64,000 nucleotides of DNA from positions 8,657,501 to 8,721,500 of the forward strand of contig CM076949.1 of the NCBI GenBank assembly GCA_039566865.1, written 5' to 3'. The translations under genes were made by a program, and so were the position numbers. Position 1 is the stretch's first letter. The number at the start of each line of letters is the position of its first letter. Shown piece after piece: positions 26,101 through 38,100 of the stretch. Source of the stretch: Aurelia coerulea (Eukaryota > Cnidaria > Scyphozoa > Semaeostomeae > Ulmaridae). The notes under the pieces were generated by a model that saw only the letters and a list, made by a program, of their open reading frames with translations, searched no databases and was not told where the DNA came from.

Positions 26101-29100
26101 GTAATTTGGCAATAAGCAAATCATGTGGGATACAGTCAAAGGCTTTCGAAAGGCCCATTAGAATCGCTCCTACGAGATAGTCGTTGTCGAGGTTAGACCT
26201 CCAATCTTCTATCAGACGTATTAAAACATGCTGGGTGCCATATGCCTGTCTATAGGCCGCATTGAAAACAGAAAGCATGTTGTCTAAATGTTTATACAGT
26301 TGCTGTTTTAAGACTTTTTCGTATATCTTTGAAAAGGTATTGAGAACACTAACTGGGCGAAAGTTCCTCTCTACTGTTCGATCTGGCTCTCCCTTATCTA
26401 ATGGGCAGACTGCCGCTTTTAAAATTCTTTCGCTATCTTGCTTCTGGAATCTGCAACATAACATCCACTATGCGCATGCGTACGTATCAACAAACCCAGG
26501 TTCGCCCCAGATTCGTGTTTACACTGTCATGTGAACACTGTCATGTCAGGTTCGTGTTGTCTTGTCATGTGTGCAAGAGGCAGTGTAAACCAAACTGGGT
26601 CGAACCTGGATTAGTTCTAACCTGGAGTGAACCCAGGTTAGTTGGTGTAGTGTAAACGGAGCTTATGTCATGAATACGAGGAATGGTTGCAGCAGATCAT
26701 ATCGATATATCGGGTGTCCCACAAAAATGTATGCGGATGTGGTTGACTCTAGCGCTGTGACTTTAGCTTCAATCAGTGTCTAATCACTCTAAAAGTGTTC
26801 CTCGATAGTTACCTTGAACCTAGATACCTCGTATAATGATGTGCATTAGAGCACAGCTCCCTAAAGAGTTAGTTATCGTATGCAAGAAGTAGAAAGTAGT
26901 TGTTATGTTCGGTTTCTGAACAGAGTGTTCCTCTCTGTGTTCTTCTCTTATTCCTATGGCGGAGGATATTATGGATGGCGACGAGTAAAAGTGAATAATA
27001 GACTCATATAAACATGGCCAACTCTTTGCAAATTCAGCCTATGCCAGAGTTTAGTCCAGATGCAGACATTGGTGCCAGCCTTGCTTCTAGATGGAAAACA
27101 TGGCTCACCGAATTTGAGATGTTCTTGACTGCAAGTGGTATCACCGAGGGTCGTATAGGGGTTCCAGGGAACAGGGGAACATGCAAAATGTATCCAGGGA
27201 ACAATGGAACATGGCCAAAATTAAAAAGGAACAAGGGAACTTCGGATCTTATCCAGGGATCAGGGAAATTTTCATCTGTAATAATTAATGCAAGGATTTT
27301 TACATTCAATGGAATTTACTTCTACCAAAGCAAAAGATGGTCCTTGAGATTCCTTCTAAGCCAACGTAACGGTGTCTCGGTGTCTCTAACGCAAACAAGG
27401 GAAACTGTGGTGTGGTTTGGGCAAACACTTTCTCAAATGTAGTGATTCATGAAAAACTGTTACAAAATCATGAACGTTTCCAATTTGGCACTAGTAAAGA
27501 TGGTTTCTATGTTGGCACTGGTGAAGATGGGTTGAAGATAGGCCTTCTAAAAAATTAACTTAACTTAAAACATGTGGGGATGCCAATCTATAAAAGCAAC
27601 TGTTAAAAAATCATCAACAATTCTGTTTAGCACCGGCTAATATGGTATTGGTAGAACTGTTCCCAGCCAAAGTAAAATGCATGACCTCGGCAATTTTCCT
27701 GGAGGCTTCACCCTCGATACCACTCATTTTACTACCCTCTCACTAAACTGGCTCTGGCCAAGCCGCACAGAAAGGAGACGCAAATCACTGTTCAGTGCAA
27801 GGGTGTTAGGATTTTAATTACGTATTTATTTACCTTGTTTTGATCTTCGTCTTGTTTTCTTGTCTTGTTTTCTTCTCTGCTCTGTTTCCTCTTGCTGATG
27901 TAAATGCCTCGTGTTATTTGAATATATCTTCCTTGTATTCCTGTGTCTTAGCGCGCCTTCGAAGAAGAAAGGTTTTTACACCGCAAACCTTTCTTCTGCG
28001 AAGGCGTGCTAAGACACAGGAATACAAGGAAGATATATTCAAATAACACGAGGCATTTACATCAGCAAGAGGAAACAGAGCAGAGAAGAAAACAAGACAA
28101 GAAAACAAGACGAAGATCAAAACAAGGTAAATAAATACGTAATTAAAATATCCGTGTCCTAACACCCTTGTTCAGTGATGAGTTCTTTCAGAAATTTATC
28201 CATTTTTAGCACTGGCAAAGTAAAGGATGTTTCTTAAACAATTTCCTCGTGCTCTTGATAACTGTCACAAAACTATCAAAGTTTCCTTGTCGCTAATGCC
28301 AAGCATGATATCGGGAGATGCATTCTAAGCCGAAGTAAAGGGCGTGGTCCCAAAAATTTTCCTGAGTGCCTCACCCACAGACCCCCTCATTTCAATACCC
28401 CCACATAATTTACCCTGGCTGCGCCGCTGCACAAAGGATGAAATTAGCTAATCACACCAAAGGTATTATCTGTCACGTCGAGGGGAGGGGGGGGGGTAGT
28501 ATATTTGTCCCACGGGGATGTGCCGTTTTCACCAATTTTTTCCAGAGAAGGGTATCAAAAGAAGGCAACTTTTCTGGAGCTGGTTGTCAAAACATGTCGC
28601 AAGGGGAAATGTTTTTATATCGGGTTGTTATTTAGTCCATTTTGTGTGTTTTGCAGTATACTTTTGACCGATTTTTTCTGCTATTGACGGGAACAATTCG
28701 GGAGCCGGATAATTCTTTTTCGTGGGCACATCACATTACAAGTTTAGGTTACGTACACCCTCCCCCTAGGATCTTATTCAGAAGATAAATCAGAATTGAG
28801 AGGCGTATTACAATCTCCTGGCACATGTCTTAGAACATAGAGATCAAGCAAGTAAAGCTCATCTAGAAGCAGTAAAGAATTTTCCAGGATTTATACAATT
28901 TGAAGGAATGAGAATGATACAAAAGGAAAAGAAATTTCCCGGGAGCACATTTTGAGATGTTTGCCTCTCTCCTGATTGTGCGAACACTAACTTGTGATAC
29001 TGATGCAAATGATCAAATGATTTTGGTTGCAACACTTTACGAAGTAGCTGTATAACATTTAAAAATACTTTGGCCGGTCATTTCGAGGGTCATTTGTTTG

Positions 29101-32100
29101 TTTTAAAATGTTTTTTAATGTTTTATCAAAAGTCAACCAAGTTTTCTTCACATTCTTACGTTCGTCTTCCTCTTGGAAAAACATTCAAAAATAAGAATAG
29201 TTAAAATATCGACCATCAATATGAAAAATATGCCTACCAAACTCCGGGGAACAAGCAGATTTTCTCAAGGGAAAAGGGGAAGAAGCGGGAATTTAACAGG
29301 GAACAGGGGAACATATATCCCCTCCTAAACGACCCTCATCACCGATGCAAAACGACAGCGCGCGTTGTTGCTGTACCAAGCTGGAGCCAGAGCCAGATAA
29401 ATTTTTAATCAGTTAGCTGAGACAGGAGAAGACAAAGATTATGAAAAAGCAAAAGACAAGCTGACAGCCTTTTTCGAACCGCAGAGAAACAGAAGGTATG
29501 AAGTTTATTACAGGGTGTCCTTTTGCGGTAAAAATTATGCGACAGGGTGTCCTTTTCTAACGAAATTTATGCGACAGGGTATTATAGTAGGTAAAAAAAT
29601 TATGCAACAGGGTATCACAAGCAAAAATTGCGTTCTACACTGTATTTGAGAGGCAAAATTTTTATGCGACAGGGCATCACAAGCAAAAATTGTGTTCTAC
29701 ACTGTATTTGAGAGGCAAAATTTTTATGCGACAGGGTATCACAAGCAAAAATTGCGTTCTACACTGTATTTGAGAGGCAAAATTTTTATGCGACAGGGTA
29801 TACTTTTGGCCTATTTTTTATGCGACAGGGTACAGGGTGTGGAGAGGTTTTCCGCACACCCCCGTCACTTCCCTAGTCAAGTACCCCCCCCCCCCGGGAT
29901 CGAAGCTAAGGAAACTCCCCACGCCGAGGAGGCTAACACAATAACAAAGAAACGAGAAACCAGTGTTCCAGCACAGACATGCCCCAAATTGTCTTGTTGG
30001 AATTGTGGGAAAGGCCGGTTTACACGGGCGTTTTTTCCTAAATTTTTCGTAAACTTTTTCTGAAAGTTTCAACATTTAGAAAAAAGTTACCGTGTAACAG
30101 GAAAATATTTACGGTGAAGTTTGATCTTATCTCCCGTTTTTAATCTCATTAATTGGTTTTAATGAGCCATCGTTGACGATTTTATTCTGATCCAGGGTCA
30201 AAATAAAATCGCTTCTAGCATTTTTTTTCAAAGGAGCCGACAAAATTTGAGATAATTGACTGACTTTGCTCAAATATTTTGGCGCGCGATTTGAATTTAT
30301 TTCACAGAGGATGAAAACTAATTCGAATTGAGTTTCTTCAGCGACTTTATGGCTGTAGATTAGAATTATCTCCATGATAAGCATACTTCCCCTTTCGATT
30401 TCGTTGCAAAAATGGCAAAGCACGACAAAACCGGAATAAGATCATGACGTCAGTAGCAACTTCGTTTCCAAACCAATGTCCAATGCTGGGGACCATCTGT
30501 ATTGAAGCATAAATTGGCGACTTGTGAAATGTCACCTCATAATTAAAATCTACAAAGGTCTACAAAGCTTCAAAAGTTTCACTCCTGTTCACCAAAATTG
30601 GAATGACAGTGGAATATCTCGGATGCAGGAAACGTATCAGCGATCGTTGTCAAGAGCCAGTACATCCACCCTTTCACCAAGAGTAGAACTTGGAGAACAA
30701 TACGATACAACAGAACAAATTGATATCGAAAACGAGTTTTGAATGTAAAAGAATTGTATTTTTCTTGAAAACTGTTGCTGATAGAAAAAATCTTTTGTTT
30801 TGTCTTCTCTCGATGCTGTTTTCCAAAGTATCCACCAATCCTCTGTGAAATAAATTCAAATCGCGCGCCAAAATATTTGAGCCAAGTCAGTCAATTATCT
30901 TAAATTTTGTCGGCTCCTTTGAAAAAAAATGCTAGAAGCGATTTTATTTTGACCCTGGATCAGAATAAAATCGTCAACGATGGCTCATTAAAACCAATTA
31001 ACGAGATTAAAAACGGGAGATAAGATCAAACTTCACCGTAAGAATTTTCCTGTTACACGGTAACTTTTTTCTAAATGTTGAAAATTTCAGAAAAAGTTTA
31101 TGAAAAATTTAAGAAAAAACGCCCGTGTAAACCGGCCTTAACAAAACACCAAGACAGTGGTTGCTTACTGAGTGCTGAATCTGCCGGCATTTGCTAATCC
31201 ACGGCACCACGGCACTACGGCACTACGGCACTACGGCACTACGGCACTACGGCACTACGGCACTGAGTATCTTTATTATTATTTTATAGAATTCCGTTTA
31301 AATATCTTAAAGAGCATAGTTTTGGCAATTGTCTGACCTGTAAACGCCAAGGTGTACATCAGCAGTGTACACCAAGTCATGTAACAACAACAGCAACAAA
31401 ACAGTTACAGATGAATACATATGTTTGTCAAAAAATGATAACGTCAATACACTTCACATAGGATTTCATTGGAACCTTTTCTTTGGTTGTTCTTTGGTTG
31501 CTAAGCAGAAGTCACTCTGTCTAAATTGCGAATGAAACACTCGAAAAGATGTTTGTTTTTTTTCTGATTTTTTGGGATCTTTCTTGGGGGTCTTGGGGAT
31601 CTTTCTCGAAATTAAAGGTATCCTACTTTAGTTAGTTATTGTTTCAAATTCCTATCATTTCGGCTGGTTTCAGTAGGTACTGTAGTAGTGCCAGGGCAGA
31701 GGGAGGGGGCTGAGGGGGCAAGAGTCCCCTCTTATCAAAGATTTATTAATTTCGAATTCATCAAACCAAATCCATCGAGAAATCATCGAGTGGATGGAGG
31801 GCGAGTGTCTCCAGTTTGATTTTGAGTTTAGGTCAGGCCCGTAGGAAGCGGGGAGGGGGCAGGGGGGCTCAAGCCTCCCCCAATAATTTTGAAAACAATG
31901 GTGCTACGTCACACGAATTAATTAGATGTATTGTTCTCTATTGTTTTAAGAACAATTGCCTCCCCCCCCCCAATCTGCAGCTTCTTCCTACGGCCCTGGT
32001 TTAGGTGAAAGAATGGCGTCTTGTATGTTTTAGTAGGAAAGGGACTTTTATGGCACTGAGGTATTATCCAATGAACACATCGATGAAAGTGTCCTGTTGA

Positions 32101-35100
32101 GGCTAACTTGCAATGTTCAAGAGACGGAAACGGAACTCTCCTTCTTGGCTCGTGCTTATGTGATCTAAGTTCAGATCTTCTAAAATAATGTACAAATTAA
32201 CGAAGACTTTTTGCGAGGACTGCAGTCTCACAAGATATTTAATCAGAATTCTATGAAATCATAATATCAAAATACTCAGTGTCGTGGTGCCGTAGTGCCG
32301 TAGTGCCGTGGTGCCGTGAATTAGCAAATGCCGAATCTGCCCAAGACCTGAAATTAATTAGTTTTCATCTGAACAAAGTCACGACACCCGAAAAACAGGA
32401 AGTACAAGCCGTTGACATCGACACAAAGGATGAAAAGATTCGTGACATTGTTAACAAACACACGGAAGTATTCACTGGAATAGGAAAGTTCAAAGACCAT
32501 TGTATAACCCTTAACATTGACAAAGAGGTCATTCCCGTAGCTCAGCCACAAAGGAGAACACCCTACCACATCCGGGGCAAAGTTGAAAAAAAGCTGTAGA
32601 AAAGTTGCAGGCTCAAGGACTCATTGAAAAAGTCCCAGCAGATCAGCCAACTGACTGGATTAGCCCAATAGTCGCAGTTTCAAAGCCAAATGACACTGTA
32701 CGACTATGTATAGATATGAGGGTAGCCAATACAGCGATCAAAAGAGTCAGATATCTCATTCCAACCGTGGAAGACATCAGCCTCGATTTGAACGGAGCGA
32801 AGTATTTTTCAAAATTAGATTTGAATGAGGCTTATCATCAACTAGAACTCGACCCTGACAGCAGAGGAATCACCACATTCAGTACTCATGTTGGACTTTA
32901 CAGATATACGCGACTTAATTATGGCACCAACGCAGAGGCTGAAATTTTCCAGCATACATTGCAGAAGAGTTTACAGGGAATAAAGGGAGTGAAAAATTTA
33001 GCCGATGACATCATCGTGTTCGGAAGCACAAGGGAGGAGCATGACCACGCCCTTAAGGAGTGCCTTTCCAGACTTGCTGCAAAGAAACTTACTTTGAATC
33101 CAGGCAAATGCAAGTTTTTGCAGAAATCATCCCGGGGGAGGTACATAACATATTTAGGGTACGGGTATGTGCCGCCCATATGGGTGGGTTTTTGGGCCCA
33201 AAATTCTCTAAACAAGGGTCCTTTTTCAGGAGATTTTCCATAAACATGGGTGGGGTTTCGCTGAAATTCGCAAAAAATGGTTAAAATGGGCAGTTTTCTG
33301 CAAAAATTAATCATAAAAGTGGGTATCAAAAGCAAGTTTCGGTAATTAGAAGAGGGTAGCTTTCCGAAAACCGGGCGGCAGACCCCGTCCATCCTCAAGT
33401 CATGTACCCCCCCCCCCCCCCCCGGGGAAATCATTGAATTTCTTTGGTCAAATATTTTCAGAAAGAGGTACAACTCCAGATCCAAAGCGCATTTCAGCCC
33501 TTGAAAACACAAAGAAACCAACGTCACCCCAAGAAATCAGAAGTTTTCTTGGCATGGTAAATTACAGTTCCAAGTATATCAAGGACTATGCTACTATATC
33601 AGCACCACTTCGTGAGCTGACGAAGAAAAATGTTGTTTTCAAATGGGAACAAAAGCATCAAGATTCCTTTGAGATGTTGAAGAAAGCATTGACATCAGCG
33701 CCTGTCATGACCTATTTTGATAAAAGCAAAGAGAGTGTAGTCACAGTAGACGCAAGTCCTGTTGGAATATCAGCAATTTTAGCTCAAAAATCACCAGAAA
33801 CAGGGACACAAAGCATCGTAGCTTATGCAAGTCGTAGATTGACAGATGTTGAAAAACGCTACTCACAGAATGAGAAAGAAGGACTCAGTATTGTATGGGC
33901 GGTTGAACACTTTCATCTTTTTCTGTTTGGATCTCATTTCACGTTAGTCACAGATCACAAACCGTTAGAGATTATATACGGAAGTCCAAAATCAAAACCA
34001 TCAGCGAGAAAAGAACGGTGGGTTTTGAGACTTCAGCCATACAGTTTTTCAGTCAAGTACAAACCAGGAGCAGAGAATCCAGCTGATTATCTGTCTAGAT
34101 ATTCTGAAAGTCAACCAATCACGCGTCAAGAGAAGCTTCCTGAAGAGTACGTCAATTTCATATCTCGTTATGCAGTCCCGAAAGCCATGACACTCAAGGA
34201 AATAAAAGAAGCCACAGATACAGACAGAACACTGAAAGCAGTAAGAGCAGCAATCAGAACGAATCGATGGAATATAGATCTCGTTCAACCATTTAAGAAT
34301 ATCAAAGATGAATTGACAATCAATTCAGAGAATGTAGTTTTAAGAGGACATAGAATTGTCATACCAAGCGTACTACAGCAAAGATCAGTAGACTTAGCAC
34401 ATGATTCTCGTCAAGGACTCGTTAAAACTAAAGCATTGCTTCGCGAGAAGGTATGGTTTCCAGAGATTGATAAAATCACTCAAACCACAGTAGAAACATG
34501 CATACCTTGTCATGCAACGGGAAAAGCTAACCCTCCAGAACCTTTGAATATGACAAGTATGCCAGAAGGACCCTGGGATATGGTTCACATCGATTTCTTT
34601 GGACCAGTTCCCACGGGAGAGTATTTACTAGTGATTATAGATCGCTATTCAAGATTCCCAGAGGTAGAAGTAGTGAAATCTACTAAGACGTCTTCAGTCA
34701 TTCCACGTTTAGACAGAATATTTTCAGTTCATGGAATTCCTCGAGAAATCAAGACGGACAATGGTCCACCGTTCAACGGAGAAGAATTTGAGAATTACGT
34801 GAAAGCGTTAGGCATCAAGTATGACCCAGGCACACCGTTGTGGCCACAGAGTAACGCAGAAGTGGAGAGGTTCGTGCAACCCCTCAGAAAAGCATTGCAG
34901 ACAGCTCGTTTAGAAGGAAGAGTGTGGAGACAAGAGCTAAATAGATTTTTATTGCAGTACCGCACCACGCCACACTCCACAACGAAAGTACCACCATGTG
35001 AACTTTTGTTCAACCGTACCGTCCAAGGCAGACTTCCAACCTTACTGAAAGAAAAAGTTAAAAACAGACATAAGGAAGCACGTAGCAATGAAGTAATCAG

Positions 35101-38100
35101 TCAAAAATATCATAAATCCTATGCAGATAAGAGACGTAACGCGAAACCATCGAACTTACGCGTTGGAGATTTCGTACTTGTGAAGCAACAGAAACGAAAT
35201 AAGTTTACAACCAGATTTAATGATGCACCATATAAGATCATTGAGTGCAAAGGTACCAGAATAACAGCTGAGAATGGCAGACATCGTATTACCCGTAATG
35301 CTTCATTCTTCAAGTCGATACCGATACCTAATCTCCCAGAAGACTCTGATAGTGACACTGATTCAAACGTTGATTATGATACGCGCGCCAAAGACACTGA
35401 AAACAATCAAACAGTTGCAAGAAGATCAGTAAGAAATCGCAGAGCTCCCGAACGTTACGGAACAGAAATTCCTTCCTCACTCGTTTGACTTACCAAAAAG
35501 GGAAGTGATATAATGATGTGTATATAGACTAGAGCCCAGACTCCTAAAGAGTTAGTTATCGTATGCAAGAAGTAGAAAGTAGTTGTTATGTTCGGTTTCT
35601 GAACAGAGTGTTCCTCTCTGTGTTCTTCTCTTATTCCTATGGCGGAGGATATTATACCTCGTTTGTTGATATTGGTACTTTGAGAGCAGACATGTTAATC
35701 TTGAAAGCTCAAATTTGCCTCTTCCTGCAAACCAGAGCTTTAGATTTTTGGCTTAAGCAATTTCTTGGGCCTGGGTCTTACATATGTGATAATAATCATA
35801 ACCATAAACATTACACAAATGATTCTCTGGCTAGCAACCAGCATGTTGCATTTATTTGATTTCAAAAGCAAATCACTTTATGAACTTGTATGATCTTTAC
35901 AGAGAAACCTGAGAGCGCGTTCTCATAATTTTTCAATATTCTGTAATGGTAGATGAAAAGTACCACACGAAAATAAGGGGGCAATAATCGAAATTAGAAT
36001 ATGCGAAACTCTGAACCAGGACCTATTTGTCCTCAAAGCCAATAAACTATTTAATCTTTTAACAACGTTTAATTGCGTAGCAGCCTTTTTGCAAAGATTC
36101 GAAATATGTTGGTCAAAATCAATTTTGTATGTATGTATGTATGGAACGCCGTTTGCACAAAAATGACATAAACATAGTTTATGTTACATAAACTATGTCT
36201 ATGTGCACATAAACTCAGTTTATGTAACATAAACATAGTTTATGTGCACATAAACAATGTTTATGTGCACAAAAATGGACATAAACTATGTTTATGTACA
36301 TAAACTATGTTTATGTGCACATAAACATAGTTTATGTACATAAACATAGTTTATGTCCATTTTTGTGCAAACGGCGTGGTGCCCATTGTTCTGAGACACG
36401 TCTAAATTATTCCCTGAGGATCAGTTTGCAAATTACGGCACTCTTTCTTGTGAATGCTTGGGAGAATTTAGAGTGAAGTCGGTTAACACGTTCCTCATAA
36501 AAGAAGGGAAAGACAGCACGCGCCGCGTCAATCTTGCACAGATTTGTTTCGAATATTGTTGGAAAGTAAGGAGTCAAACCTTCATCTCCCCCATGATTGC
36601 TACTGATTTTTTGAAAATTACGTTTTATTTGTCTTTGCGTTTTCGGGCCTAAATAAATTATGATTAACGGTAAAATTAATTCTATGAATACTATGAAGCT
36701 AAACAAGGAGCCATCGAAGCTTCAAAAACATACCCGTTCCTTATACCAATTTTGCGAAAAAGTATACCCGACTTTATACCAATTTTGCGAAAAAGTATAC
36801 CCGACCTTATACCAATTTTCCGAAAAAGTATACCAAAATCGTTCTTTAAACCAAAATTGCGAAAATCGATACCGTTCCTTATACCAAAATCGTGAAAATC
36901 GATACCGTTCCTTATACCAAAAGAAAATCGCCGATGGCACGTCCCCGTACCCAAAATATGGGTACCCCCCCCGGGGGGGTACCCGTAAAAAATTCGTGAC
37001 GACGTAAAAAAATCGCCAAAACTATTTGAGAGCTTAGTCTACTTAACCCTTTTGCAAAAGTGTTCACAATAGATTATATTTGATTCTGCAATAAGTCTGA
37101 AACATAGATTTTTGTTTTTAATGTTGAAAAAGCGTTTCATGATTCAGTTTTTAATTTTTTTTGACGTTTGGTAACCATTATGAATTCGCAAAATTTGCAC
37201 ATCTCAAGATAAAATTTTCAATCGACTTTTTCACTACATATTCTGCAAGGTTCAATCTTTCAAACAAAGCAAAGATCATGAAAATCGAGTGAGTGCAAGC
37301 TAAGAAATTTGAATTTGAAATTTAGTGCTATTTTGTGCCCTTACCGTGCAAAGAAAGAGGCTTAAAGTACACTTTGTATGCCTAACTTGAAATAATACCT
37401 CAGGCTACGTTTAACAGTAGAAAAGTTTGTTTTGTACAATTCTGATATTTTCATTTTTTGGCATTAATTACACTAAAATGGAAATTTGGGTCACAGTGCA
37501 CAGGTGTTCTGAATGCGATAAACCCGCTATTGTTACCGACGTGACGCTACAGGGACTCATTATGACTAAGATTACGACGCCTTCTAGAACAATGACAATG
37601 ACGCCGTTTGCACAAAAATGGACATAAACTAGGTTTATGTACATAAACTATGTTTATGTGCACATAAACATAGTTTATGTACATAAACTAGGTTTATGTG
37701 CACAAAATTGGACATAAACTATGTTTATGTCATTTTTGTGCAAACGGCGTTCCATATGTATGTATGTATGTATGTTTGGATTCACCACAAAATTAAAATA
37801 TTTACAATTTAAAATAATACAGAGTAATTAAAATATGCAATTTACATAACAATACATTTAATACAAATTAAAAAACACCCCTAATCATAGTGGCAGGGAT
37901 AGCATCAAAAGATCGAGTTGACCTTATTTCCATAATGGTCCCCTTAGAGATTGTTGGAAGAAAAAAAAGTATATAAATAATATGTGCTTTTCAAAAAAGG
38001 CCGGAATCCTGAATGTGTGAGAGGACGTGGTTTTAGTAGAACACATATACGTCGTTTTCCTCTCTCTGTATATTTTGGAAAAAATGTTCTTTGATTTTGT

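Larger units (their letters stand above)
24190..26668. mobile_element. Foldback element with GTTTACACTACAC ends, split by a LINE
   Basis: CCTGTTTACACTACAC near 24196 is mirrored by GTGTAGTGTAAACGG near 26645-26660. Both arms contain several inverted AACCTGGGTTCGCCC / GGGCGAACCTGGG modules and an inner ATGCGCATGCG motif (24410 and 26470). The inner part is occupied by a CR1-like LINE on the minus strand. Confidence 0.65.
27146..29337. mobile_element. TIR element, GAGGGTCGTWTAGG ends, 6-bp TSD
   Basis: Flanked by ATCACC (27140-27145 and 29338-29343); removing it restores the gag codons for GITDAK. The ends GAGGGTCGTATAGG and its inverted partner are followed by repeated AGGGAACAGGGGAACA-like subterminal motifs. 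It carries the palindrome at 27798-28170 and no transposase. A 6-bp duplication and GAGG ends are shared with 59001-61279; the superfamily is not identified. Confidence 0.75.
26832..35656 (+). mobile_element. Gypsy C: Ty3/Gypsy element with five nested insertions
   Basis: Plus-strand element with LTRs at 26832-26972 and 35509-35656 and the 5-bp duplication CCTCG (26827-26831 and 35657-35661). It has a tRNA-type PBS, gag start, RT, RNase H, integrase and a polypurine tract. The protease region is missing. Insertions lie at 27146-29337, about 29505-29900, 30011-31139, 31186-32332 and 33131-33426. It is unrelated in sequence to Gypsy A and B, and inactive. Confidence 0.93.

Noticed and set aside
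26976..26985. Self-priming in Gypsy C
   Set aside because: Its PBS begins TGG and matches a tRNA-Ser 3' end. I found no complementary 13-mer in its LTR.
27840..28165. Two overlapping ORFs on opposite strands with the same peptide
   Set aside because: They are mirror images produced by the 27798-28170 palindrome, not genes.
36743..36935. CRISPR-like array
   Set aside because: Units are contiguous and diverged with no unique spacers, and the genome is eukaryotic. The same reasoning removes the 62-bp, 150-bp and 231-bp arrays.
36660..37007. Repeat-containing protein LYQFCEKVYPT
   Set aside because: It is the translation of a 32-bp minisatellite, open in several frames on both strands, with no start context or homologue known to me.
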